From: Kineosporia rhizophila
Lineage (GTDB): Bacteria > Actinomycetota > Actinomycetes > Actinomycetales > Kineosporiaceae
DNA length: 64,000 nucleotides
Direction of reading: 5' to 3'
NCBI RefSeq assembly: GCF_021277265.1
Contig: NZ_JAJSOH010000023.1
Location: 1 to 64,000, forward strand
Position 1 is the first letter of the stretch; each line of letters starts with the position of its first letter. Below, in pieces: positions 42,950-51,492 of this stretch. The notes under the pieces are model-generated. The model was not told the origin of the DNA. It worked only from the letters and a program-made list of their open reading frames with translations, and ran no database searches. The position numbers and the translations under genes were made by a program.

Positions 42950-43399
42950 TCAGTGACCAGCAGCGGGCTCGACCAGCTCGACCAGCACGCCGCCGGCACT
43001 CTTCGGATGGATGAAGTTGACCCGGCTGTTCGCCGTGCCCCGCTTCGGCTCGTCGTACAGCAGGCGGGCACCGCGGCGGCGCAGCGTCGCGCAGACCTCG
43101 TCGAGATCCTGCACCCGGTAGGCGATCTGCTGCAGGCCCGGGCCGGAACGCCCGATGAACTTCGCGATCGTCGAAGTCTCGTCCAACGGGGCGAGAAGCT
43201 GCACGCAGACGCCGGAATCGCCGACGGCCATCATCGCCTCGGCCACCCCCTGCTCCTCGTTGACCTCGCGGTGCGTCTCGCGCATCCCGAGCACGTCGCG
43301 GTAGTAGGCGACGGCGGCGTCGAGGTCCGGCACCGCGACCCCGACGTGGTCGATGGTGGTGAAGAGCTGCCCGGCGATGGGGGTGGTCACCTCGGTCAT
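42950..43399 (-). CDS. mce: Methylmalonyl-CoA epimerase
   Basis: Interconverts (R)- and (S)-methylmalonyl-CoA, linking propionyl-CoA breakdown to the cobalamin-dependent mutase. The 149-aa vicinal-oxygen-chelate protein has paired beta-alpha-beta-beta-beta modules: metal-binding His in FTTIDHVGVAVPDLDAAV, Gln in GVCVQLLAPLDE, His in GLQQIAYRV-type second module and Glu in GGVLVELVEP. ATG 43399 start. The adenosyltransferase at 20526-21119 supplies the partner cofactor. Gene order epimerase next to acetyl-CoA acetyltransferase is common in actinobacteria. Confidence 0.94.
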   Translation of the reverse strand: MTEVTTPIAGQLFTTIDHVGVAVPDLDAAVAYYRDVLGMRETHREVNEEQGVAEAMMAVGDSGVCVQLLAPLDETSTIAKFIGRSGPGLQQIAYRVQDLDEVCATLRRRGARLLYDEPKRGTANSRVNFIHPKSAGGVLVELVEPAAGH

Positions 43400-43470
43400 A
43401 CGGCCAGCGTAGGCGTGCTGTTCCGGATCCGGAGGGGGAGTGCGGTGAGCTGTGCCACCGGGCCTGCCGT

Positions 43471-44292
43471 TCACTCCGGCTGGCACTTCGGGCACCAGAA
43501 CAGATTGCGCGCCACCATCGCCTCCGTGGCCACCGGGGTGCCGCAGGTGCGGCAGGGTTCGCCGGCCCGCCGGTAGACGTAGTGCGAGTCTTCGCGCCGG
43601 ACGGTCGAGGCGGTGCGCCGACCGCGGGGGCGGTCTTCCGGCCGGGTGGTCACGATCTTGCCGCTGCGTACCCCGGCGCGCATGAGCACCTGCAGGTCGG
43701 CCCACAGTTCCCGCCACTGCTCGGGGGTGACGTCGTGACCCGGGCGGTGCGGATCGATGCCGTGCCGGAACAGGATCTCGGCCCGGTAGACGTTGCCGAT
43801 CCCGGCCACCACCGCCTGGTCCATCAGCAGCGCGCCGATCGGCGTGCGCGACCTGGCGATCCGGGCCAGCGGCTGGTCCGGATCGACTCGTCGCCGAAGC
43901 GGATCGGCACCCAGGCGGCCGATGACCTGCTGCCGCGCCACCTCGTCCAAAAGCTCGCAGGCGGTAGCCCCACGCAGGTCGGCCCACCCCTGCTCGCTCT
44001 CCAGCCGTAACCGCAGTTGGCCCCAGGGGGCCGGCGCCGGCCCCCTGCCGTGTGGGAACTTGCCGTAGAGGCCGAGATGGACGTGCAGCCAGACCTTCGG
44101 CCGTTCGCCGGCCGGGGCCACCTGCGCGAAAAGGTGCTTACCCCAGGCGTCGGTGCTGGTAACCGTGCTGCCGTCGAGCATCGCGACCCCGACCGCGAAC
44201 TTGTCCTGCAGAGCGCTGGCGCGCACGACGGAGCCGGTGAAGAGCTCGTCCAGATCACGGGCGAGCCGGTGGATGGTGTGACCTTCGGGCAG
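43471..44292 (-). CDS. Fpg/Nei family DNA glycosylase, apparent CTG start
   Basis: Base-excision repair glycosylase/AP lyase of the Nei type. The catalytic N-terminus PEGHTIHRL (Pro nucleophile and Glu) follows directly on a CTG codon at 44292-44290; no ATG, GTG or TTG occurs in frame nearby upstream, and the first downstream candidate (GTG 44226) would delete the catalytic residues. A ggag ribosome site lies six bases before the CTG. Later parts: H2TH motif QAVVAGIGNVYRAEILF and C-terminal zinc finger CRTCG...FWCPKC. 273 aa is a normal length. Either a true CTG start or a one-base sequencing error of ATG/GTG. Confidence 0.9.
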   Translation of the reverse strand: MPEGHTIHRLARDLDELFTGSVVRASALQDKFAVGVAMLDGSTVTSTDAWGKHLFAQVAPAGERPKVWLHVHLGLYGKFPHGRGPAPAPWGQLRLRLESEQGWADLRGATACELLDEVARQQVIGRLGADPLRRRVDPDQPLARIARSRTPIGALLMDQAVVAGIGNVYRAEILFRHGIDPHRPGHDVTPEQWRELWADLQVLMRAGVRSGKIVTTRPEDRPRGRRTASTVRREDSHYVYRRAGEPCRTCGTPVATEAMVARNLFWCPKCQPE

Positions 44293-44463
44293 GGTGTTCT
44301 CCGGTGGGTGAAGCCGGCTGCTGAGTGCAGTGCCGGTGCATTCGTGGAAGCGCTTGCAGGTCTTTCAACCGGTCGGCGACAGCGGTGGATTCCCTTCCGG
44401 CCCGCGGTTGTTAAGTTGGGGACGCAGCCCCGGTTTGTGGGAGTCGAGTCGAGCGAGGATGCC

Positions 44464-45669
44464 GTGACCGACCAGAACGTACGCCCGACGTCCGTCATTG
44501 TTGCGGGGGCCCGTACCCCCATGGGCCGGTTGCTGGGGTCGCTGCGCGACTTCGCGGCGCCGGAGCTCGGGGCCGTGGCGATCCGTGGTGCGCTGGAGAA
44601 GGCCCACGTCGACCCGGCCGCGGTCGACTACGTGATCATGGGGCAGGTGCTGCAGGCCGGGGTCGGCCAGGGCCCCGCCCGGATCGCCGCGGCCAAGGCC
44701 GGCATCCCGATGACGGTGCCGGCGATCACGATCAACAAGCTGTGCCTTTCCGGGCTGAACGCAATCGCCACCGCCGACGCACTGATCCGCGCCGGCGAGG
44801 TCGAGATCGTGGTGGCCGGCGGGATGGAGTCGATGACGCGGGCCCCGCACCTGCTGGTCGGCAGCCGCGAGGGCTTCAAGTACGGCGACGTGCTGATGAA
44901 GGACCACATGGACCTGGACGGTCTGTACGACGCCTGGACGGATCAGGCGATGGGGGCCCTGACCGAGGCGGCCAACGTCGACGACCGGGCGTTCAGCCGC
45001 GCCGAGATGGACGCGTTCGCGGTGGCCTCGCACCAGAAGGCGGCGCTGGCGGCCAAGAACGGCGTGTTCGACGACGAGATCGTTCCGGTGTCGATCCCGC
45101 AGCGCAAGGGTGACCCGCTGGTCTTCGCCACCGACGAGGGGGTGCGCCCGGACACGTCGCTGGAGCAGCTCGCGCGCCTGCGCCCGGCGTTCCGCAAAGA
45201 CGGCACGATCACCGCGGGCTCGGCCTCGCCGATCTCCGACGGGGCGGCCGCGGTGGTGGTGATGTCCCGGGCCAAGGCCGAGGAACTGGGCCTGACCTGG
45301 ATCGCCGAGATCGGGGCGCACGGCCAGGTCGCCGGGCCCGACTCCTCGCTGCAGTCGCAGCCGGCCAACGCCATCCGTAAGGCGCTGGCCCGGGAGGGGC
45401 TCGAGGTGTCCGACCTGGATCTGGTGGAGATCAACGAGGCCTTTGCGGCGGTCGGCCTGGCCTCCACCAAGGAGCTGGGAATCGCCCCCGAGAAGGTGAA
45501 CGTGAACGGGGGAGCGATCGCCACGGGGCATCCGATCGGGATGTCAGGGGCGCGGGTGGTGCTTCACCTCGCTCTGGAGCTGAAGCGCCGAGGTGGAGGA
45601 ATCGGGGCGGCGGCCCTTTGCGGCGGGGGCGGCCAGGGTGACGCGCTGATTCTGCGGGTGGCTCCGTAG
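44464..45669 (+). CDS. Acetyl-CoA C-acetyltransferase (thiolase)
   Basis: Condenses two acetyl-CoA to acetoacetyl-CoA or runs the reverse in fat degradation. The 401-aa thiolase has the acyl-Cys in INKLCLSGLNAIATAD near residue 91, NEAFAAVGLAS, the His motif GGAIATGHPIGMSG and the second catalytic Cys in AALCGGGGQGDA. GTG 44464 follows gcgagga; the long upstream open frame is antisense to the glycosylase and not coding. Near methylmalonyl-CoA epimerase, in line with short-chain acyl-CoA metabolism. Confidence 0.94.
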   Translation: MTDQNVRPTSVIVAGARTPMGRLLGSLRDFAAPELGAVAIRGALEKAHVDPAAVDYVIMGQVLQAGVGQGPARIAAAKAGIPMTVPAITINKLCLSGLNAIATADALIRAGEVEIVVAGGMESMTRAPHLLVGSREGFKYGDVLMKDHMDLDGLYDAWTDQAMGALTEAANVDDRAFSRAEMDAFAVASHQKAALAAKNGVFDDEIVPVSIPQRKGDPLVFATDEGVRPDTSLEQLARLRPAFRKDGTITAGSASPISDGAAAVVVMSRAKAEELGLTWIAEIGAHGQVAGPDSSLQSQPANAIRKALAREGLEVSDLDLVEINEAFAAVGLASTKELGIAPEKVNVNGGAIATGHPIGMSGARVVLHLALELKRRGGGIGAAALCGGGGQGDALILRVAP

Positions 45670-45749
45670 CGCTCGCGGGCGGGGGTTGCGCAGTTTGGTT
45701 TGAGGACGTATGTGGGCCTGCTGGGAGGGCTGGTCCGGGTCGGCTCGGG

Positions 45750-46547
45750 TCAGCTCGGGTCGCGGAGGATCAGGACCGACTGCACGGCGGTGACCGCGGT
45801 GCCCACGATGCACAGCACGATGCCGATCCCGGGTGACCAGTGCACCGTCTGCGTACCCGGGAAGACGCCGCCGTGGAACGTGGCCGTCGTCTCGATGCCG
45901 CTGGTGAGCCCCAGCACGGTGAAGATCAGGTAGGCGCAGAACCCGAGCAGGGCCAGAACCAGCAGGCTCAGGCAGGCCGCGGTGCGCAGCCCGGCCCGGC
46001 GGGTGAGCACGACCAGGGCGGTGAGCGCCGCACCGAAGAGGAAGGACAACGCCAGCGCGCCCGTAGGGATCTGCCAGGTGCGCAGGAACGAGGGCTCTTC
46101 GTAGCTGACGAACGGGATGACCGAGCCCAGCGCCACGGCCAGCGTGGCCACCAGCGCAACCACCTGGCTGCGCTGGAATCCCCGGACCGGCGACCGGTTC
46201 GGCCAGATACTCGGGTCACCGGTCAGGCTCGGGAAGAAGGGCTGGCCGGCCTGCGTGGACGGGACCTGCGGGCCGGGCGGTGGCTGGTGGTGTGCTTCTT
46301 GGGGTTCTGCGGTGTGCCCCGGGACCGGTGTCCAGGTGTGCGGCGGCTCCGGGGTGGACCAGTAGATGGCCGGCGTCCCGGACTCCGCCGGCTTCTCCGG
46401 GGGGTTGGCCGGTGTCTCTTCGGGCACCCAGAAGGTCCAGCCCTCGGGAGCCGCCGGCCACTGCGGATCGGGCTGCCAGTCTTCCGGTGGCTCCCAGCCC
46501 TCGGGCGGCGGCGGCCAGCCCGGCGCGGGATTGAATCGAAGTGCCAT
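45750..46547 (-). CDS. Four-helix membrane protein with Pro/Trp repeat N-terminus
   Basis: A 265-aa protein. The N-terminus carries four tandem Gly/Pro-Trp units (PAPGWPPPPEGW, EPPEDWQPDPQWPAAPEGW, TFWVPEE), a motif seen at the cytoplasmic N-terminus of many actinobacterial membrane and FHA-linked proteins, followed by a Pro-rich linker to ~125. Four helices occupy ~130-260 (VVALVATLAVALGSVIPFV, ALALSFLFGAALTALVV, CLSLLVLALLGFCAYLIF, IGIVLCIVGTAVTAVQSV). No enzymatic motif. Function unknown. Confidence 0.75.
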   Translation of the reverse strand: MALRFNPAPGWPPPPEGWEPPEDWQPDPQWPAAPEGWTFWVPEETPANPPEKPAESGTPAIYWSTPEPPHTWTPVPGHTAEPQEAHHQPPPGPQVPSTQAGQPFFPSLTGDPSIWPNRSPVRGFQRSQVVALVATLAVALGSVIPFVSYEEPSFLRTWQIPTGALALSFLFGAALTALVVLTRRAGLRTAACLSLLVLALLGFCAYLIFTVLGLTSGIETTATFHGGVFPGTQTVHWSPGIGIVLCIVGTAVTAVQSVLILRDPS

Positions 46548-46761
46548 CCGAAGCCTCTGCCCCTCAGTGGCTATTGCTCGGCCATTGCGCGGTCATCGAT
46601 CGGCCGTCGACCAGCCGTTGCCCAAAGCCTAGCCACGCCGCCCGCGGGGCCGGCTTGACGACTGCGCACCAGGTGCGGCGGGCGTCACAACGCCGCAGCT
46701 CAGGCCGTGGTTGTTATGGACGCGAAATATTTGCCCGGCAACTGCGGCTAGGGTGGAGGGC

Positions 46762-47115
46762 GTGTTGTTCGCGTTCTCGGTCGCGCCCAATGGGGCCGGC
46801 GAATCAGTGTCCGCGGCGGTGGCCGACGCAGTTGCCGTCGTGCGCGCCTCCGGTCTGCCCAACCGCACCGACTCCATGTTCACCACGATCGAGGGTGAGT
46901 GGGACGAGTGCATGGACGTGATCAAACGCGCCTGCGAAGCCGTGGGCAAGCACGGCAACCGGGTCTCCCTGGTGCTCAAGGCCGACATCCGCCCGGGCTA
47001 CACGGGTGAGATGAGCGCCAAGATCGACCGGCTCGAGGCCGCCCTCGGCGAGCGCGCAGACTCCCAAGGCCAGGACGGCCCGGTCACCGGCGAGGCGCCG
47101 GTGGCCACCGACTGA
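46762..47115 (+). CDS. MTH1187/YkoF-like thiamine-binding protein
   Basis: A 117-aa protein with the MTH1187 fold: MLFAFSVAPNGAGE, VRASGLPNRTDSMFTTIEGEWDE, and VSLVLKADIRPGYTGEM. Structures of this family bind thiamine or related small ligands as tetramers. The C-terminal 20 residues are a polar tail. GTG 46762 is chosen because homologues start MLxAFSV; the ribosome site ggagg is close, which makes TTG 46765 an alternative. No thiamine riboswitch was found. Twelve bases before the large disordered-protein gene, so possibly co-transcribed with it. Confidence 0.85.
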   Translation: MLFAFSVAPNGAGESVSAAVADAVAVVRASGLPNRTDSMFTTIEGEWDECMDVIKRACEAVGKHGNRVSLVLKADIRPGYTGEMSAKIDRLEAALGERADSQGQDGPVTGEAPVATD

Positions 47116-47127
47116 TCCGGAGCGCCC

Positions 47128-50100
47128 ATGTCAGACAGCCACACCAATCCTTCCGGCCTGCCCCGATCCGCCCGCCCGGGCGGCCCCGGAACCGCGCCCG
47201 AGGGCACCGAAGAACTCTCGGTGCACCACAGCCCGGGCGAGCCGGACACACAGCCCAGCGCCCCCGCCTCGGGGGAGGCGAGCCCCGAACGCAGCGGCGC
47301 CTTCCGCCGCCCCGCCACTCCGAGCGATCTGGGTCCCACCACCGGGGCCGTCTGGCGGATGTCGCTGGAACAGCGCCAGGCCCGCGAGATCGCCCTCCCC
47401 GACACCGAGGCCGCCCGCCGCGCGGCGCAGGAGACGCCTTCCCCCGAGCTCCCCGCTCAAGAAGCGGGTCGCAGCGCAGCCGACAGCCCCGCAGCAGTTA
47501 CCCAGACCGGTGACAGCTCCGCAGTTGGCCACAAGACCGCAGCCGTTCCGGCCGAAAACAGCCCCATCGCCGATGCTCCGCAGCCGGCCACAGGCGACGC
47601 GGAACCCAAGAGACGCCACCTCATCCCCGGCGTCCCCAGCCTGCCGAACCTCCCCCACCTCCCCGTTGTCTCCCACCTGCCCGGCCTCTTCGGCCGCCTG
47701 GGCCGGGGAGGCAAGGCTGAGCAGGCCAAGGAAGCCGACGGCGGGCCCACTTCGACCACCGGCAGCGACCAGGCCGCGGCAGCACCCGAGACCAACCGCA
47801 AGCCGGAAGAACCCGGACCCCGCCCGCCCCAGGTTGCGCCAGCGTCCGGTCCCGTAACCGACCTGCCCCAGCGCCCAACCCCGCCCCCAACCTCGGCCCT
47901 GACCGGCCTCCAGCCCACCGCCGCATCACCCGCCGCAACGCCAGGACCTGCCTCGGCTCCGACACCGGCCGTAGAGCCGAGCCTCATCTCGGGCCCGGGT
48001 GGGAGTGCCACCCCGGCCACGCCACCTGCCGTGGCGTCGGCCCCTCCCATGGCGTCAGGACCTGCCTCGGCTCCGGCACCCGCCGCTGAGCCGAGTGTCA
48101 CCTCGGGTCCGGGTGGGAGTGCCACCCCGGGCACACGTCCTGTCGTGGCTTCGGCACCCACCTCGCCGTCGACTCCCGCCGGGGAGCCGAGTGTCACCTC
48201 GGGCAGGGGCGGGAGTGCTAGCCCGGTCACATCACCTGCCGTTGCGTCGGGACCTGTTGTGGCTCCGGCACCCACCTCGGCGTCCACCTCCACCGGGGAG
48301 CCGAGTGCCACCTCGGTCCCGGGCGGGAGTGCTAGCCCGACCACGTCACCTACCGCAGCGGCGACACCCACCTCAGGCCCGGGCGGGACTACTGCCCCAG
48401 TTATTGGTGGAAGGACCGCACCGACTCCGGGTGAGCCTTCCACCTCGGCACCGGGCGAAAACCGGCCCCCATCCACACCACCTTCAGCGGGGCCGAGTGT
48501 CACCTCGGCTCCGGGTCGACGTGCCACCTCGTCCCTGGACGGGGAGACTTCCTCGGCTCCGGCGGGGGATGTTTCCCCGGCTTGGGGTGGAGGTGTTACT
48601 CCGGCTTCGAGTGGGAGTGCAGCCCCCGGCGCGGCCCCGTTCTCGTCCTCGGGTGAGGGCGCGGCCTCGTTCTCGGGCAGGGATGGTGCCTCGGGCTCAG
48701 GTGAGAGCGTCGCTCCGGTTGGGGACAGGGTCCCTGGCGCGCCCCCTGCTCCGGCCCCGAGTGAGAGTGCTGACCCGGCTCTGAATGCGGGTCGGCCCGC
48801 TTCCACCCCACCTTCTTTCGCATCGAGTCCCGTCTCGGCTCTGGGGAGAAATGCGGCCTCGTCCTCGGCTGAGGGCTTGGCCTCGGCTTCGGAGAGGGAC
48901 GTGACCTCGTCGGCGGGTGCCTCGGCACCAAGCCGAAGCGCCGGCCAGTCCTCTGGCGGGAGTGCCGACGCGGCTGCCAGCGCGGATGAGGCGTCCGGGC
49001 CGGCAACTGGGCCGACCTCGACCGCGGGCTCGGTCGCCGGTCCGAGTGCTGGTCCGACGCCGGGTAAGCGTGCTGGTTCGGCTCCCGGCGCTGAGGTGGA
49101 TTCCTCGCCAGCGACTGGGCCGACTTCGACTGTGGGCCCGGCCGCCGGTGAGAGCGCTGGTTCGGCCTCTGGTGCGCATGCTGGCTCCTCCCTCGGCGGG
49201 AACACAGGCTCGGCCCCGAGTCAGCGCGCTGGCTTGGCTTCGAGCGCCGAGGTGGCGTCTGCTCCAGAAACCGGGCCGACCTCGACTGCGAAATCCGCCG
49301 CCGGTCCGAGTGCTAGCTCGGTCGAGGCACCCCCGGTCCCAGAGCGAGCAGAGCGAGCGACTGCACCAGACGGTCTGGCCCTGGGCCGCACACCGGCCCC
49401 CGACTCAGCGTCGGTGGTGGCGGTCAGCGGAACCGGCTCTGCTCCGGACACGGCGCCTCGGGGTTTGCCGAAGGTCGGCGCACAGGGTGGGGAGGAGGCC
49501 GGGCTGGGGCAGGCTGTGGGCGGTTCGCTCGCGAGCTCGGCTGGTCCGGAGGCTCTGCCGAAGCCGGCGGAGCCTGCTGCAGGGGCGAGCGCTGGTGGGA
49601 AGGCGCCGGTCCCGGCGCAGCCGGTGTTCGCGTCCCGTCGCGAGCGCAAGCTTTACGAGACCGGGCAGATCAGTCTTCCCCGGCCCGCAGCCACGCCGAA
49701 AACCTCTACGGCGACGGCCCCGGGCGGTCTGCCGGTGGCCGGGGAGGACAGGCCGGGCAGTCGGACGACCTCCGCGAACCCCGCCACCGACTCGGCTGCG
49801 TCGACAGCGTTGGCCAGCACAAACGTCCAAAAGCAAAAACTCGGACTGGTTGCGCGCATTCTTGCCGCCCTGATCGTTGTGGCGGGTGGTGTCGTTCTCG
49901 CCGTCGGCGGGCTCAAGGCCACGGTCTGGGCCCCCAGCGATGTGGTCGTGGGCACGCTCGGTACGCATGGTCAGAAGTTCGTCACCACCGAGGTCGGCGC
50001 GCTCGCCCTGGCCGGGCCGCGGCTGCAGGTGCAGGTGTCGGGGGCCGCCGGGGATCCGGTGTTCGTCGGGATCGGGCGCGCTTCGGACGTGGACGCCTAC

Positions 50101-50469
50101 CTGGGCGAGAGCGCGACCGACCGGATCACCGGGCTCGACCGGGAGACCGGCACGCTGATCACCACCACCTCCGGCCGCGACCAGGCCGAGGTGCTCGACC
50201 CGGCCAGCGCGGACGTCTGGGCGGTGAGTGCGCTCGGTCCGGGGTCGGCGAAGCTGAGCTGGCCCGACACCAGTTCCGGGCAGTGGCGACTGGTGATCGC
50301 CACCGACGGCTCCCGGCCCGCCCCCGAGAACGTCACCCTGACCTGGTCGGGCCAGGAACCCGAGAACTCCGCCCCGGCCTGGATCGCGGTGGGCGTCGTC
50401 CTTCTGGTCGCCGGGCTGGTCGGCTCGGCCGTGCTCTGGTCGCGGGCGCGGGGAAGGAGGGCGTCGTGA
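47128..50469 (+). CDS. Giant disordered Ala/Pro/Ser/Gly-rich membrane protein
   Basis: An 1113-aa protein. About 900 N-terminal residues are low complexity (Ser, Ala, Pro, Gly, Thr, Glu), with degenerate repeats such as EPSVTSGPGGSATP (about every 40 residues, 270-420) and TGPTSTVGPAAGESAG-type units (590-700). Then a basic patch, a membrane helix (~906-930, LVARILAALIVVAGGVVLAVGGL), an exported beta-rich domain of ~145 residues (VVVGTLGTHGQKFVTTEV to ENVTLTWSGQ) and a second helix (~1084-1106). Orientation by charge puts the disordered part in the cytoplasm. Stop overlaps the following lipoprotein start. I do not recognise a family. Confidence 0.8.
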   Translation: MSDSHTNPSGLPRSARPGGPGTAPEGTEELSVHHSPGEPDTQPSAPASGEASPERSGAFRRPATPSDLGPTTGAVWRMSLEQRQAREIALPDTEAARRAAQETPSPELPAQEAGRSAADSPAAVTQTGDSSAVGHKTAAVPAENSPIADAPQPATGDAEPKRRHLIPGVPSLPNLPHLPVVSHLPGLFGRLGRGGKAEQAKEADGGPTSTTGSDQAAAAPETNRKPEEPGPRPPQVAPASGPVTDLPQRPTPPPTSALTGLQPTAASPAATPGPASAPTPAVEPSLISGPGGSATPATPPAVASAPPMASGPASAPAPAAEPSVTSGPGGSATPGTRPVVASAPTSPSTPAGEPSVTSGRGGSASPVTSPAVASGPVVAPAPTSASTSTGEPSATSVPGGSASPTTSPTAAATPTSGPGGTTAPVIGGRTAPTPGEPSTSAPGENRPPSTPPSAGPSVTSAPGRRATSSLDGETSSAPAGDVSPAWGGGVTPASSGSAAPGAAPFSSSGEGAASFSGRDGASGSGESVAPVGDRVPGAPPAPAPSESADPALNAGRPASTPPSFASSPVSALGRNAASSSAEGLASASERDVTSSAGASAPSRSAGQSSGGSADAAASADEASGPATGPTSTAGSVAGPSAGPTPGKRAGSAPGAEVDSSPATGPTSTVGPAAGESAGSASGAHAGSSLGGNTGSAPSQRAGLASSAEVASAPETGPTSTAKSAAGPSASSVEAPPVPERAERATAPDGLALGRTPAPDSASVVAVSGTGSAPDTAPRGLPKVGAQGGEEAGLGQAVGGSLASSAGPEALPKPAEPAAGASAGGKAPVPAQPVFASRRERKLYETGQISLPRPAATPKTSTATAPGGLPVAGEDRPGSRTTSANPATDSAASTALASTNVQKQKLGLVARILAALIVVAGGVVLAVGGLKATVWAPSDVVVGTLGTHGQKFVTTEVGALALAGPRLQVQVSGAAGDPVFVGIGRASDVDAYLGESATDRITGLDRETGTLITTTSGRDQAEVLDPASADVWAVSALGPGSAKLSWPDTSSGQWRLVIATDGSRPAPENVTLTWSGQEPENSAPAWIAVGVVLLVAGLVGSAVLWSRARGRRAS

Positions 50470-51455
50470 TCCGGCGCCGGACCGCCCTCGGTCTTCTGCT
50501 CACCCCGCTCGTGGTGGCCGGTTGCGGGCAGGAGCCGCTGGTGGTGAGTGCGCCGGCGGCTGACACCCAGGTGTATCCGGTGGTCGAGGCCGGGCAGGCG
50601 AAGGCGATCCTCGACGCGGTGGACTCCGCGGTTGCGGCCGGGGTGAGCGCCAAGGACACCGAAGAGACCGCCGATGCCCGGCTGACCGGCCCCTACCTGC
50701 AGATCCGGCTGGCCCAGGCCCGGGTCGCCGACGAGCTCGGCAAGAAGCTCGGCGCCGCGGCCGAGGTGACCCGCGAGGCGCTGATCGTGCCGCGCAATGC
50801 CGCCTGGCCGCGGTTCTTCCTGGCCGTCGGGCGCAGCGAGCAGGCTTCCACATACCTTGTACGCGTGCTGCGTTCGGACTCGGCCCGCGACCCGTACGGC
50901 CTGTGGGCCGAGACGATGATGCTGCCGGGGGCCAGCCTGCCCGAGACGGCGCAGGACGGCTCGGTGCTCGCCGCCGACACGGACGACCTGTTGCTCTCGC
51001 CCGAGGAAGCGATCGACGGCTTCGCCGGTTACCTCAACGGCAAGGGCAAGGGGAAGGGCGCCGAGAACTTCCGCCGCAGCGAGTACAGCGACCAGTTGCT
51101 GCAGCAGCTGGCCGCCGACGAGGAGGGCCTGGAGCAGGTGGCGACGGTGAGCAGCAGGCACACCGCCGCCGACGAGGCCCCGATGGTGATGCGCACCGAC
51201 GACGGTGGTGCGCTGGTCGTCGGGCAGCTGCGCCAGACCTACACGGTCAAGGTCAAGCCGGACTCGGGCAAGGTCAAGGTCAAGGACGCCGACCTGGCCG
51301 CGCTCGCCGGGGAGAAGGACGAACTGCAGTTCGCCGAGTCCTTCACCCGTTCTGCGGTGGAGGTTGTGGTGCTGCACGTACCGGCCAAGGATTCGAAGGA
51401 ACGGATCCGGGTCGTCGCCGCGGAGAAGGGCGACGTCAAGGCCGTGGTGAAGTAG
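50466..51455 (+). CDS. Predicted lipoprotein
   Basis: A 329-aa exported lipoprotein: MIRRRTALGLLLTPLVVAGCGQ gives a short signal with lipobox VAGC (Cys near residue 20). The body is mixed alpha/beta without a family I can name; it has a helical middle (YLQIRLAQARVADELGKKLG, FFLAVGRSEQASTYLVRVL) and a C-terminal part rich in Lys/Asp beta strands (TYTVKVKPDSGKVKVKDADL, VEVVVLHVPAKDSKERIRV). GTG 50466 overlaps the stop of the giant membrane protein (GTGA), so the two products are made together and probably meet at the outer face of the membrane. Confidence 0.82.
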   Translation: MIRRRTALGLLLTPLVVAGCGQEPLVVSAPAADTQVYPVVEAGQAKAILDAVDSAVAAGVSAKDTEETADARLTGPYLQIRLAQARVADELGKKLGAAAEVTREALIVPRNAAWPRFFLAVGRSEQASTYLVRVLRSDSARDPYGLWAETMMLPGASLPETAQDGSVLAADTDDLLLSPEEAIDGFAGYLNGKGKGKGAENFRRSEYSDQLLQQLAADEEGLEQVATVSSRHTAADEAPMVMRTDDGGALVVGQLRQTYTVKVKPDSGKVKVKDADLAALAGEKDELQFAESFTRSAVEVVVLHVPAKDSKERIRVVAAEKGDVKAVVK

Positions 51456-51492
51456 TGACTCATATGTCGGGGCAAGGAGAAAGGAACCCTCG

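Noticed and set aside
46548..46761. Possible thiamine pyrophosphate riboswitch before the thiamine-binding-fold gene
   Set aside because: No CUGAGA-type core or paired helices were seen.
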